Below are positions 7,491-16,415 of a stretch of 64,000 nucleotides of DNA, piece after piece. Position 1 is the stretch's first letter. Every line of letters starts with the position of its first letter. Source of the DNA: Halodesulfovibrio aestuarii (lineage in GTDB: Bacteria > Desulfobacterota > Desulfovibrionia > Desulfovibrionales > Desulfovibrionaceae); the NCBI RefSeq assembly GCF_050571805.1, contig NZ_CP192219.1. One strand, given 5' to 3'. Position numbers and translations under genes: made by a program. The notes under the pieces are model-generated. The model was not told the DNA's origin, did not search any database, and saw only the letters and a list, made by a program, of their open reading frames with translations.

Positions 7491-8086
7491 TTAATATCCT
7501 TTGCTTTTGCGACTGGCTGCATTTGTTTTCTTTGTGTCTTCGCTGAGGGAGGCGCAATCCCTTGATTATCAAGAAGACGCCCCTCCGACCGCGACTTATA
7601 TTGCAGCCGTTATATAGTTCGAGTGACAACCGTGCGGTAAGCATATTGTCTGCTATGGTAACAGCAAAAGAAGTACCGTTTGAATATAAATACAGGCTGG
7701 TTTGTCCTCATCTTTCGAATGTATTGAAATGACAACATGTTGTGTGTCAGGATTTTTTTTATCTGTTCTTTGAGGTGAAATACACATTCTCTGGACGTGA
7801 TGTTACTTGCACAAAAAAAAGGGTAATTTTTGTACATGACGTATAGAAATTATACGTTGCAGTGGACAAATATTTTTCTGAAAGCGTAGCCGCAGCGAGT
7901 ATTATTTAAGAAGTATAGCTTCGCAGGTGTGAAGAGATGTTTTTCGTAAGGGAGCTGCCGTAGTGGGTGCCCCCTTGGAAAGATGTCGAATATCCATCGA
8001 AAGTCTCCCTATGTGTCTTACCAGTTGACACCGCGCATTTTCCGGCTAGTCTGCAGAAGGCGACATTACGCCGGAGCAGAATTTGA
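7491..8086. other. 596-base region without protein genes
   Basis: The first 340 bases show no supported gene; short minus-strand frames here have no ribosome site and no recognisable product. ACGTATA and TATACGT form an inverted repeat (7839-7857) around a 5-base loop. From 7892 the sequence turns into nested complementary segments, annotated separately as a possible structured RNA. A good ribosome site (GGAG at 8073-8076) for mtaB ends the region. Confidence 0.6.
7892..8072 (+). ncRNA. Candidate structured RNA or mtaB leader
   Basis: Nested pairings can be drawn by eye. GCAG 7892-7895 pairs with CTGC 8051-8054. TAGC 7916-7919 pairs with GCTA 8045-8048. CGC 7922-7924 plus GGTGT 7926-7930 pair with ACACC 8028-8032 plus GCG 8033-8035. 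AGGGAG 7949-7954 pairs with CTCCCT 8005-8010, and GATG 7982-7985 with CATC 7995-7998. A further GGCG/CGCC hairpin sits at 8059-8072, just before the mtaB ribosome site. A closing stem, internal bubble and long inner hairpin of about 160 nt recall 6S RNA, but I see no diagnostic sequence. A cis-acting leader is equally possible. Confidence 0.35.
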
Positions 8087-9385
8087 ATGAGTGAATCATA
8101 TACGTTTTACGCAGCAACATTGGGCTGCAAAATTAACCAGTACGAAACACAGGCATTGCGCGAAGTGTGGGTTGCTCGCGGTTTTTCAGAATTGGACTCT
8201 GCGGCAGGTGCTGATTTTATTCTCGTAAATTCCTGTGCTGTTACAGCTAAAGCTGTGAGTGACGTGCGTTCTACCGTACGCCAGTTGAACAGGGCGAACG
8301 AGGCTGCACAGATTGTAGTTACAGGTTGTGCTGCGCAGGTTATGGGTGATGAGCTTAAGGAACTTCCGGGGGTTACGCGTATTGTTCCACAGGACGCAAA
8401 AACCTCATTGAAGACATGGCCGGAATTGAAAGAGGGCATGACAGAACCGGAAAATGCATTCCCTGATTTTGCTGTAACGAACTATAATCGTGCTCGCGCT
8501 GTGGTAAAAGTGCAGGACGGCTGTTCGCACCGTTGTACATATTGTATCGTGCCGCTCACCCGTGGGCGTTCGCGTTCCCGTAGTATTGCGGATATTATTA
8601 CAGAAGCTCGTACGCTTCTGGAGTCAGGTTTCAGAGAGCTCATCCTTTCTGGTGTAAACTTGCGCCAATTTGGACGTGATCTTGATGGTACTCCGGATTT
8701 TTGGGATTTGATCGACGAATTAGAAAATGCACTAGGCAAAAAATGGGGCGGTAAGGCTCGCTTTAGAATCTCTTCTTTGGAACCTGGACAGCTTGGCTCA
8801 AAGGCTCTTGAAGTATTGTCGCGTAGTGCCATGATTGCACCTCAGCTTCATATTTCGTTGCAGTCCGGTAGCGATTCTGTTTTGAAGCGTATGGGACGCG
8901 GTCATTATAAAACGGCACCGCTTCTGGATTTTCTGGAGAAACTGCATGATGTATGGCCGACATACGGGCTTGGAGCAGATATTTTGATGGGGTTTCCCGG
9001 TGAAACTGAAGAAGAATTTCAGGAAACTATGGCATACGTTAAGGCTGCGCCGTTTACATATGCCCATGTATTCCCATACTCAATCCGTCCCGGGACTGCC
9101 GCTGCGACCATGTCTGGCCAACTTCAAAAAAAGGTAAAAAAAGAGCGCGCAAAAGCTGTGCGTGATTTGATCGTTGAGAAGAAACAGGCATTTTTACAGA
9201 AGTTAATTGATGAAAAGTTGCCTCTGCATATAGTGTTGCAATCAGCGGAAGAAAAGAAAGGCGTTTCTCAATTCTATACCGAATGTTATTTTGATACTCT
9301 TCCGTTTGGCGCCGGGCTGCGAAATCTTTGTACCGGCACAGCTGTAGAATCTGAAAAAAATGGATTGCGGGTTATCTCGGAATAA
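8087..9385 (+). CDS. mtaB: tRNA t6A37 methylthiotransferase MtaB
   Basis: The product has 432 residues. The N-terminal UPF0004 domain carries three cluster cysteines, Cys14 (LGCKINQ), Cys50 (NSCAVT) and Cys81 (TGCAAQ). The radical-SAM motif is Cys146-x3-Cys150-x2-Cys153 (CSHRCTYC). Two 4Fe-4S clusters are therefore intact. The LGCKxNQYE start is characteristic of the MtaB subfamily, which adds a methylthio group to t6A37 of tRNAs reading ANN codons. The C-terminus has room for a TRAM-like RNA-binding segment. Ribosome site GGAG ten bases before ATG; monocistronic, ended by a strong terminator and preceded by a structured-looking leader. Confidence 0.93.
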   Translation: MSESYTFYAATLGCKINQYETQALREVWVARGFSELDSAAGADFILVNSCAVTAKAVSDVRSTVRQLNRANEAAQIVVTGCAAQVMGDELKELPGVTRIVPQDAKTSLKTWPELKEGMTEPENAFPDFAVTNYNRARAVVKVQDGCSHRCTYCIVPLTRGRSRSRSIADIITEARTLLESGFRELILSGVNLRQFGRDLDGTPDFWDLIDELENALGKKWGGKARFRISSLEPGQLGSKALEVLSRSAMIAPQLHISLQSGSDSVLKRMGRGHYKTAPLLDFLEKLHDVWPTYGLGADILMGFPGETEEEFQETMAYVKAAPFTYAHVFPYSIRPGTAAATMSGQLQKKVKKERAKAVRDLIVEKKQAFLQKLIDEKLPLHIVLQSAEEKKGVSQFYTECYFDTLPFGAGLRNLCTGTAVESEKNGLRVISE

Positions 9386-9422
9386 AAAAAAAGCAGCTGG
9401 GTTTGTACTCAGCTGCTTTTTT
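9385..9422 (+). terminator. Rho-independent terminator after mtaB
   Basis: AAAAGCAGCTG and CAGCTGCTTTT frame a short loop, with A and T runs on either side. Confidence 0.9.
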
Positions 9423-9604
9423 CTATCTTATTATTTTTCCACGCACTCATGCGGTTATATTCCGAAAAGTGACAACTCTATGTTATAACATGGCTTGAAT
9501 AAAGAATGGATGTAGAGTAGGTAGCGTGGAGCGCCGTAGCAAGCTACTTGTTGCGGCCATTCCCATATGCAGGAGATATCTCTTGCATGCGATAAAACCT
9601 TTAT

Positions 9605-9627
9605 GCCCTGCAGTGTTAACGCAGGGC
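9605..9627 (+). promoter_or_regulatory. Stem-loop just upstream of yicC
   Basis: GCCCTGC and GCAGGGC form a perfect 7-bp stem with a 9-base loop, followed by only three T, 22 bases before the yicC start. It may be a weak terminator or attenuator of incoming transcription, or a leader hairpin. Confidence 0.4.
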
Positions 9628-9649
9628 TTTGACATATAGAGAGGAACGT

Positions 9650-10531
9650 ATGCTTAAAAGCATGACAGGATATGGTCGTTGTACTCACGAAGGCGACGGC
9701 TTCACCATGACTTGGGAAGTCCGCAGCGTTAACAGCCGCCACCTTGATCTCAAATGGCGTCTTCCAATGCTGGCGCGCTCTCTTGAGACCCGTTTTGAAA
9801 AGACGGTACGTAAGTTCGGCCAGCGCGGGCGTGTAGAAATTACTCTTAATTTGCAGATTCAGCGTGCAGAATTACAGGCTGTGTCGTTTAACAACGCTCA
9901 GGCTTCTGCAATGCTTGATGAACTTGCAAAGTTTGCAAATGAACGTGGTGATGACTTTGCTCCGGACTACACTCGTATGCTTGGCATGTCTTTCCTGTGG
10001 GAAGACAGCAATAAAGAGCCGGAAAAAGAATTTGCCCAGACGCTTGTAGAAGGCCTTGAGCTTGCTCTTGCTGATTGGAACGAAGCACGCGCAACCGAAG
10101 CAACTGCACTTTCAGCAGACATGCTTGAACGTACAGGACGCATGCGCGACTGGGTCGAAACTATTACTGAACGTGCACCGCAGATTAAAGAAGAACGCTT
10201 TGCTACTCTGCGTGACCGCCTTACAGAAGTGCTTGCTCGTGTTGAATCCGAACTGGAAGAACAGCGTTTCTTACAGGAAATCACTGTACTGTCCGATAAG
10301 CTTGATGTGAGTGAAGAAATTACCCGCCTTAATGCTCATCTAGAGCGTCTTGAAGAGCTTATTAAAGGCGGTGGTGAAGCAGGCAAACGTCTTGATTTTA
10401 CGCTGCAGGAATGTTTCCGCGAAGTGAACACCTGTGGTAACAAAATTCAGGATCAGCATATTGCCCGTATCATCGTTGATTTCAAGAACGAGCTCGAAAA
10501 ATGCCGGGAACAGGTACAGAATCTGGAGTAG
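9650..10531 (+). CDS. yicC: YicC-family endoribonuclease
   Basis: The product has 293 residues. The ATG at 9650 is preferred because GAGAGGAA lies directly before it and the product then begins MLKSMTGYGR, the family signature. The N-terminal half carries the YicC domain (VRSVNSRHLDLKWRLP). The C-terminal end carries the DUF1732 region (KRLDFTLQECFREVNTCGNK), with conserved acidic residues. E. coli YicC is an RNase that trims small RNAs, and the family is widespread. It is followed closely by remA and gmk, an order known from Firmicutes, so a post-transcriptional or nucleotide-related role is plausible. Confidence 0.92.
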   Translation: MLKSMTGYGRCTHEGDGFTMTWEVRSVNSRHLDLKWRLPMLARSLETRFEKTVRKFGQRGRVEITLNLQIQRAELQAVSFNNAQASAMLDELAKFANERGDDFAPDYTRMLGMSFLWEDSNKEPEKEFAQTLVEGLELALADWNEARATEATALSADMLERTGRMRDWVETITERAPQIKEERFATLRDRLTEVLARVESELEEQRFLQEITVLSDKLDVSEEITRLNAHLERLEELIKGGGEAGKRLDFTLQECFREVNTCGNKIQDQHIARIIVDFKNELEKCREQVQNLE

Positions 10532-10534
10532 CGT

Positions 10535-10789
10535 ATGAAAAGCAGTAAGCTGCTTAACATCGGCTTTGGTAATTATGTCGTGCATCACCGTGTTGTAAGC
10601 ATTGTTACGCCCACGTCTTCTCCTATGCGTCGCGTGCGCGAAGATGCGCGTAACGAAGGGCGGCTTGTAGATGCCACTCAGGGAAGAAAAACTCGATCAA
10701 TAATTATCACAGATTCAAATCACGTTATTTTATCTGCCATTCAGGCTGAAACTATTAGTCAGCGTTTCCTACAGGAGGATAACGACTAA
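10535..10789 (+). CDS. remA: RemA-family (DUF370) regulator
   Basis: The product has 84 residues. LLNIGFGNYVV at the start and the PMRRVREDARNEGRLVDATQGRKTRS block are the RemA/DUF370 hallmarks. In Bacillus subtilis RemA is a ring-forming DNA-binding protein that activates biofilm matrix and osmoprotection genes. The gene starts 3 bases after yicC and overlaps gmk by one base, so the three are one transcript. In this Gram-negative host the regulated genes are unknown. The fold and name are firm; the matrix role should not be assumed here. Confidence 0.9.
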   Translation: MKSSKLLNIGFGNYVVHHRVVSIVTPTSSPMRRVREDARNEGRLVDATQGRKTRSIIITDSNHVILSAIQAETISQRFLQEDND

Positions 10790-11448
10790 TGACTCTTGAT
10801 ATTTCCGGCAACGATTCTTCTAATTTTGACATTACTGACCGCCGGGGGATTGTTTTGGTGTTATGTGCACCTTCCGGAACAGGTAAAACTACTTTAACAA
10901 AGCGTTTGTTGAAAGAATTTCCACGATTTTCTTTTTCTATTTCATATACAACCCGTCAGCCACGTGAAGGTGAAATAAACGGGAAAGACTACTATTTCGT
11001 TTCTGAAGAAGAGTTTTCTAAAAAACGTGACGCTGGATTTTTTGCAGAGTGGGCTGAAGTGCACGGCAAATTTTATGGCACGCCTAAAGAGGCGACGTTG
11101 GAGATGCTCAGGCATGGTAACGACATTATTTTTGACATCGATGTGCAGGGGGCAAGCCAGCTTTACGGTAACTTAAAGCAGGGCTGCTATGTATTTATTC
11201 TGCCACCTTCCCGCGATGAATTGGAAAAGCGTTTGCGTGGTCGTGGAACAGACGACGAACAGACTATTATGCGCCGTGTTGCGAATGCTCAAAAAGAGCT
11301 TGAGCAGGCACATTGGTTCAACGCTTGGATTGTTAATGACGATTTAGATAAAGCATACGACCAGCTGCGCAGTGCATATATCGCTGCAACCTTGTCACCT
11401 CAAAGCTCACCGGATCTTGTAGATTCTATTATGGAAGATTGGAAATAG
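10789..11448 (+). CDS. gmk: Guanylate kinase
   Basis: The product has 219 residues and phosphorylates GMP to GDP with ATP. The P-loop is APSGTGKT at residues 27-34. The GMP-binding part follows (SISYTTRQPREGEINGKDYYFVS), then the DIDVQGA segment and the RLRGRGTDDEQTIMRR lid. The first 18 residues extend beyond the usual family start, so a slightly later start cannot be excluded. It overlaps remA by one base and is followed by pyrF after one base, so it sits in a tight operon linking purine and pyrimidine nucleotide metabolism. Confidence 0.95.
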   Translation: MTLDISGNDSSNFDITDRRGIVLVLCAPSGTGKTTLTKRLLKEFPRFSFSISYTTRQPREGEINGKDYYFVSEEEFSKKRDAGFFAEWAEVHGKFYGTPKEATLEMLRHGNDIIFDIDVQGASQLYGNLKQGCYVFILPPSRDELEKRLRGRGTDDEQTIMRRVANAQKELEQAHWFNAWIVNDDLDKAYDQLRSAYIAATLSPQSSPDLVDSIMEDWK

Positions 11449-11449
11449 C

Positions 11450-12145
11450 ATGGCAAATCTTGTTATTGCGCTTGATTACCCGGATAAGGCAGGGGCGCTG
11501 GCGATGGCTAAGATGCTCAAAGGGGCTGATGTCTGGGTAAAAGTGGGGTTGGAACTTTTTACAGCCGCTGGCCCCGAGATTATTGGTGAACTAAAAGAAA
11601 TGGGATTCAAGGTCTTTCTAGATATGAAGTTCTTTGATATCCCAAATACAGTTCAAGGTGCGGTACGCTCCAGCGTGCGTCACGGTGTGGACATGGTAAA
11701 TATTCATCTGATGGGCGGAGAGCGTATGGCTCGTGCTGCTGTAGCAGGACTTGCTGAAGGTTCTGCAGATTCAGGTGTGTCACCAATTTTACTTGGCGTC
11801 ACAGTGCTTACCTCAATGTCGCAGGAAGATTTGCCTAAAGGAATGACTACATCACTTGAAGATACTGTTCTTTCATTTGCCACCTCCGGCAAAGAGTGGG
11901 GTATTCACGGTGTTGTCTGTTCCGGCTTTGAGGTTGATACAATCAAAAAGTCTTGCGGGAACGATTTCCTCTGCTTGACTCCGGGGATCCGTCCGGTTTC
12001 CCTTGGTGATGACCAGAGACGTACTATGACTCCGGCACAGGCTGTGGAGGCCGGATCAGATTATCTGGTTGTAGGACGTCCCGTAACCGGCGCCGATTCT
12101 CCGTTGCACGCTGCACAGGAGATTTTGGAGGCCATGAAGATTTAA
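11450..12145 (+). CDS. pyrF: Orotidine 5'-phosphate decarboxylase
   Basis: The product has 231 residues, the usual length. It converts OMP to UMP, the last step of de novo pyrimidine synthesis. The barrel starts with VIALDYP (Asp9). The catalytic D-x-K-x-x-D motif is Asp58, Lys60 and Asp63 in FLDMKFFDIPNT. The phosphate-binding end is TPGIRP and DYLVVGRPVTGA. It follows gmk by one base in the yicC-remA-gmk-pyrF run. No pyrimidine attenuator is visible, so its expression probably follows the upstream genes. Confidence 0.95.
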   Translation: MANLVIALDYPDKAGALAMAKMLKGADVWVKVGLELFTAAGPEIIGELKEMGFKVFLDMKFFDIPNTVQGAVRSSVRHGVDMVNIHLMGGERMARAAVAGLAEGSADSGVSPILLGVTVLTSMSQEDLPKGMTTSLEDTVLSFATSGKEWGIHGVVCSGFEVDTIKKSCGNDFLCLTPGIRPVSLGDDQRRTMTPAQAVEAGSDYLVVGRPVTGADSPLHAAQEILEAMKI

Positions 12146-12177
12146 CTCTAGTTGCTGCTGGATTTGAGGAGGTTGAT

Positions 12178-13116
12178 GTGGAATTACATGAAGGGGCTTC
12201 GAATGAAGACAGGAAGCCTATCAAAGGCATCTTTTCCACACAGGAAGTGAAGCAGGTTGATACCGGAACTGGTGTTCGTAAGTCTGTGCAGAAAACCTTC
12301 TGGTTTGTGGAAGAGGTGGATGGAAAAGTTGAAGTTCAACCTCTAAACTCGAACTATATCCCAGCTGGTAAAAAACGCTTTATAACCGTTGAAGATGTTA
12401 TTCGTCGTTTTCAGCCGGAACCTGAATTTTATGTAAGTACAGTGTTTCCGAAAATGCAGGAGCTTGCCGATACTGTTGATCGTGCAGACGCACATAGAAG
12501 TAGCGGCGAGAATTTTACTGCAGAATTTGAATACGGCAACGCGCTTCAGGTCGATGAAGAAAACGTGCGTGCCAACTTTGGCCTTGGTCTTACCTATCTT
12601 GACCGTGGTGAAACCAGCAAAGCTAATAATATCTTCGAGCGCCTTGTTAAATTGGATGCTGCTTTTGAAACAAAGCATAAACATTTGTTCAATGAATTCG
12701 GCATTAGTCTTCGCAAGAATAAAATGACAAAACAGGCTCTTGAATATTATGACAGAGCTCTTGAGTTGTCCGGTGGTGATGATCATCTGTTCTACAATAT
12801 TGCCCGTGCGCATTTTGAAAAGAAAGACTACGCAAAGTGTGTGGACTTTCTTTTGAAAGCTGTTAACAGCAATCCCGATTTCGAAGTAGTTCTAAAGTTT
12901 TTTGTATGGCTGCTTGATAAGGGACTAGTGCCCGAAGCGCGTCTTAGTGAGGTGCGCACCGTAGTGCGTTCTGCAGAGATTGTGGCTAATAGGAAAGAAG
13001 CAGTTGCTGAGGCCGTAGGCGATGGCATCCAGCTTGAGCAGCGCAGCGCAGATGAAAGCACCCCTGTTGTTGAAAAAGTTATCGATGATGACGATGACGA
13101 CCTGCTTTTGCAGTAG
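12178..13116 (+). CDS. TPR-repeat protein, 312 aa
   Basis: The start is a GTG at 12178 with GAGGAGG upstream. Residues 20-80 are a basic/acidic domain (GVRKSVQKTFWFVEEVDGKVEV) of unknown type. Residues about 100-235 hold tetratricopeptide-like repeats (NVRANFGLGLTYLDRGETSKA, KQALEYYDRALELSGGDDHLFYNIARAHFEKKDYAKC). The C-terminus is acidic and ends in a string of Asp. No signal peptide, so cytoplasmic. It lies 32 bases after pyrF and may be the end of that operon. TPR proteins are scaffolds; partner unknown. Confidence 0.8.
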   Translation: MELHEGASNEDRKPIKGIFSTQEVKQVDTGTGVRKSVQKTFWFVEEVDGKVEVQPLNSNYIPAGKKRFITVEDVIRRFQPEPEFYVSTVFPKMQELADTVDRADAHRSSGENFTAEFEYGNALQVDEENVRANFGLGLTYLDRGETSKANNIFERLVKLDAAFETKHKHLFNEFGISLRKNKMTKQALEYYDRALELSGGDDHLFYNIARAHFEKKDYAKCVDFLLKAVNSNPDFEVVLKFFVWLLDKGLVPEARLSEVRTVVRSAEIVANRKEAVAEAVGDGIQLEQRSADESTPVVEKVIDDDDDDLLLQ

Positions 13117-13230
13117 CATTCACCTATTGTACAGTTAAGTGTTAGTATTATATGGCAGGGGATTACATGCGTAATTCCCTGCTTTTACTGTTTTTGAACA
13201 GATATTTTTTGGTACCGTACAGGAGTTGTT

Positions 13231-14940
13231 TTGGCTAAAAATTGGGTACAACGAGAAGGCAAAAGCGCACCTTCCGAGTTAGCTGGATGGGCTGAAGAGC
13301 TTGAAATTTCAAAGACACTTATTGACATCCTTTGGCAGCGCGGATTGCACTCTCCTGAAGAGATGCAGCAGTATCTTTCTCCTGGGCTTAAATATCTTGA
13401 GCCGCTCAGTAAATGGCCGGGATTAGAAGAGAGCGCTTCTGTACTTGCCGAAGCTCTTCTTGCCGGTAAAAAAATGGCCGTGTGGGGAGACTATGATGTT
13501 GATGGTGTCACTTCCTCGGCCGTGGTCACGCAGCTTATACAAGAACATGGATATGAGATTGTCCAGCACCTTCCAAACCGCATGGAGGAAGGGTACGGCC
13601 TTAATGAGGTCTGGATTGAACGTCTCGCAAATGAAGGTGTCCAATTACTACTCACCGTCGACTGCGGTATCACAGATTTTGCCCCGATTGCGAAAGCTCG
13701 AGAACTCGGCATGACTGTTGTAATCTCCGATCATCATCTACCGGCTGAAACTTTGCCGGATGCACACGCTGTCTGCAACCCGAAACTTGGTGAATGCCCT
13801 TGTCCGCACCTCGCCGGTGTCGGAGTTGCATTTTTTCTAATGTGCGCCCTTAATGTTCGTCTTGCTGCAGCTACCGGTAAAAAGGCAGATGTGAAAGAAC
13901 TACTCGACTTGGTAGCACTTGGAACCATTGCAGACGTGGTCAGCCTTTCCGGTCAGAATAGAGTACTCGTAAAAAACGGGCTGCTTAAGATTAAAGAAGC
14001 TCGACGTCCCGGTATCGCGGCATTGAAAGAAGTTTCCGGCTATGCAGCCGGTGGTGCTGTGGAGGCTGGTCAGGTAGCTTTTGGACTGGCGCCGCGTATT
14101 AATGCTGCCGGACGTATGGGCAAGGCTGATATTGCTCTTGAAATGCTGCTTACTGATGACTATGAACGTTCCCGCCAGCTCGCACGTGAACTGGATGTGA
14201 TGAATGAAGAGCGTAAAAATGAAGAAGAGCGTATTCTGGACGCTGCCATGAAACAGGCAGAGGCTCAGTCAGACCAAATGGGACTCGTTCTCTACGGTGA
14301 TGACTGGCACTCCGGTGTTATCGGCATCGTGGCTTCACGTGTGGTTGAAAGGTTTTATAAACCGACGCTGATTCTTTGCAGCGACGGGGAGAAAGTGAAA
14401 GGGTCTGGGCGGTCTATCAGCGAATTTCATCTGCATGAAGGATTGTGCCGTTGTAAGGATCTATTACTTGGTTTCGGTGGGCATAGGTTGGCTGCAGGCA
14501 TGTCTCTTGAAAAAGAGAATCTTGAAGAGTTACGAACCCGCTTCAACGAGGTTGTTATTGAGGCGGTCGGTGATAAGCCGTTAACTGCTACATTAAAATT
14601 CGATGCGCCAATGGGCTTTAATCTTGCGGCGGACTTTACGTTTTTGAAAGAACTGGAGTTATTGCAGCCATTCGGCATGGGGAACAGCGAGCCTGTGTTT
14701 AAGTCGCCTGTCCTTTTGCTAAAATCCCGTCGTATCTTCGCGCGTAAACACCTGAAGCTGGAGTTGCTTGATATGGATTCCGGTATTACTTTGCATGCTA
14801 AGGCATGGAGAATGGTAGATGATATTCTGCCATCTATGGAGGGAAGAAAGCTGAGGCTTGCTTACTCTCCGCGGATTGACCGGTATAATGGCAGCGCCAG
14901 TGTTGATTTGAAAATAAAAGATTGGGAATTTTTGCCGTAG
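13231..14940 (+). CDS. recJ: Single-stranded-DNA exonuclease RecJ
   Basis: The product has 569 residues from a TTG start with AGGAG upstream. DHH-family motifs are visible: WGDYDVDGVTSS (motif I, about residue 86), LLTVDCGITD (motif II), VISDHHLP (the DHH itself) and NPK. Motif IV-type GTIADVV follows. The DHHA1 part contains GFGGHRLAAGMSL. A C-terminal OB-like segment ends the protein. RecJ degrades single-stranded DNA 5' to 3' in mismatch and recombinational repair. Metal-binding aspartates appear intact. It stands alone between a 114-base gap and a strong terminator. Confidence 0.95.
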   Translation: MAKNWVQREGKSAPSELAGWAEELEISKTLIDILWQRGLHSPEEMQQYLSPGLKYLEPLSKWPGLEESASVLAEALLAGKKMAVWGDYDVDGVTSSAVVTQLIQEHGYEIVQHLPNRMEEGYGLNEVWIERLANEGVQLLLTVDCGITDFAPIAKARELGMTVVISDHHLPAETLPDAHAVCNPKLGECPCPHLAGVGVAFFLMCALNVRLAAATGKKADVKELLDLVALGTIADVVSLSGQNRVLVKNGLLKIKEARRPGIAALKEVSGYAAGGAVEAGQVAFGLAPRINAAGRMGKADIALEMLLTDDYERSRQLARELDVMNEERKNEEERILDAAMKQAEAQSDQMGLVLYGDDWHSGVIGIVASRVVERFYKPTLILCSDGEKVKGSGRSISEFHLHEGLCRCKDLLLGFGGHRLAAGMSLEKENLEELRTRFNEVVIEAVGDKPLTATLKFDAPMGFNLAADFTFLKELELLQPFGMGNSEPVFKSPVLLLKSRRIFARKHLKLELLDMDSGITLHAKAWRMVDDILPSMEGRKLRLAYSPRIDRYNGSASVDLKIKDWEFLP

Positions 14941-14944
14941 ATGT

Positions 14945-14982
14945 AAAAATACCCTGACGCCATTGGTGTCAGGGTATTTTTT
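14945..14982 (+). terminator. Rho-independent terminator after recJ
   Basis: AAAATACCCTGAC and GTCAGGGTATTTT form a perfect stem with a 6-base loop and a T run. Confidence 0.92.
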
Positions 14983-15050
14983 CGCATAGAGAAGTGAATC
15001 TCGAATGTGGGTTGTCTTATGCGTTAGTATCGTTGTGCAGATGCATAAGG

Positions 15051-15350
15051 CTATGCAAACGGATTGAAACCGTTGGATGCAGGTTTTACTTCATATGGTG
15101 TCGTATTACCTTTCTGAATTTCTTCAAGAGCTTCAGCAAGTCTGTCAGGGCAGGATGTATTTTTAGTGCCGCAAAGGGTACCTTTAAGAAGGGGAATAAT
15201 GTCTTGGACGGCTTTGCCTTCAAGTAGTTTACTTATTGCGGAAAGGGAGCCTGGACAGCCTTTTATAAATTTTACATCGTGGATGACGCCATCAGTAACG
15301 TCGAACAGAATCTGCTTGGCGCAGACGCCGGTTGGAACAAAAGAATACAT
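15051..15350 (-). CDS. TSCPD-domain protein (TIGR03905-like)
   Basis: The product has 99 residues. It carries the cysteine pattern of TSCPD proteins: GVCAKQI, KGCPGSLSAI, LCGTKNTSCPDRLAEAL. The TSCPD motif is also found at the C-terminus of class II ribonucleotide reductases, where it probably binds metal; stand-alone members are of unknown function. Length and motif spacing match the small family of about 80-100 residues. The ATG at 15350 has GGAG upstream on the minus strand. Its neighbours (recJ, Smr protein) are nucleic-acid proteins, which does not define its job. Confidence 0.85.
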   Translation of the reverse strand: MYSFVPTGVCAKQILFDVTDGVIHDVKFIKGCPGSLSAISKLLEGKAVQDIIPLLKGTLCGTKNTSCPDRLAEALEEIQKGNTTPYEVKPASNGFNPFA

Positions 15351-15460
15351 TAGCAGCTCCTTATTTTTGCTCGACGGTTATAAGAGTACTGCGGCACCCT
15401 TGTAAAGGGTGTTTTGCAATAGTAATTATTTTTGATAACGCGCAGTGAAGGTATATAAAT

Positions 15461-16384
15461 ATGGATAATAATCCTTTTAAGAATTTGAATAAAAAGAGTT
15501 TTCCTGACGCAGATGCCCCAAAAAGAAAACAGGCTAAGCATAAGAAGACTATGGCTCAGGATGAAGAATTATTTTCTGTACCTTCTGATGATGACGACTT
15601 GTTTTCACAAGCCATGTCCAGCGTTTCTTCTCTAAGTGGCGGACAGGGAAAGGTAAAAAAACGTACACATTCAAGTGACGTTACTATGCGTATGGGTGAA
15701 GTGAAAGGTTTTGCGAACGTGTCCAAAAAGAAAGATAAAAAGCTAGCTGCCAAAGAGCGGTCCAAAAAAGCCGTCGGTTCTGCAAAAACAAAAGTTGAGA
15801 TTCCGGAAGAAGAAGCATTTGCAGCTGCCATGATGGGGGTGCATGAATTGAACAGCAGGGGAAGAGACGTTGTTCCGGATGTAAAGGTGGATGCGAAGAA
15901 AAGCTCTGCAGCGGAAGACCCGGTAAAAGCTTTGCAGGAGTTACTGGAAGGTGAAGTAGAATTTATGCTTGAATATACCGACGAGTATATTCAGGGACAT
16001 GTTCAAGGGTTGGATCCCATGGTTCTGGGAAAGTTGCGTGCAGGACAATATAGTCCGGAAGGGCATCTCGACATGCATGGAATGGTTGCACAGGAAGCAC
16101 ATGAAGCGTTGGTGCATTTTTTACGTGCAGCATATAATAAGGGAAAGCGTACTGTATTGTTGATTCCCGGGCGGGGAAAAAATTCACCTGAAGGGTATGC
16201 TGTACTACGTGAACGAATTCAGGAATGGCTTACCCGTGAGCCCTTTAAGCGTGTAGTTCTTGCTTTCTGTACCGCGCAAAATAAGGACGGTGGTGCTGGT
16301 GCGCTATACGTCTTATTGAGGAAATATAAAAAGAGCCGTGGTAAAATCCAATGGAAGCGGAACGATGTGACCATTGATTATTAG
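15461..16384 (+). CDS. Smr-domain protein
   Basis: The product has 307 residues. Residues 1-165 are charged, rich in Lys, Glu and Asp, and probably disordered. The C-terminal third carries the Smr domain: LDMHGMVAQEAHEALVHFL, then LLIPGRGKNSPEG and VVLAFCTAQNKDGGAGALYV. The normal LDLHG motif reads LDMHG here. The Smr domain, also found in MutS2, has nuclease or RNA-binding activity in several proteins. The domain call is firm; substrate unknown. It converges with the diguanylate cyclase gene; a GC-rich imperfect hairpin (about 16393-16411) lies between them. Confidence 0.85.
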   Translation: MDNNPFKNLNKKSFPDADAPKRKQAKHKKTMAQDEELFSVPSDDDDLFSQAMSSVSSLSGGQGKVKKRTHSSDVTMRMGEVKGFANVSKKKDKKLAAKERSKKAVGSAKTKVEIPEEEAFAAAMMGVHELNSRGRDVVPDVKVDAKKSSAAEDPVKALQELLEGEVEFMLEYTDEYIQGHVQGLDPMVLGKLRAGQYSPEGHLDMHGMVAQEAHEALVHFLRAAYNKGKRTVLLIPGRGKNSPEGYAVLRERIQEWLTREPFKRVVLAFCTAQNKDGGAGALYVLLRKYKKSRGKIQWKRNDVTIDY

Positions 16385-16415
16385 AAATTCGGCAATGCGG
16401 TGGGATTCCCCGCAC

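Noticed and set aside
7610..7837. 75-codon minus-strand frame in the gap before mtaB
   Set aside because: No ribosome site or domain, and the residues are typical of AT-rich noncoding sequence.
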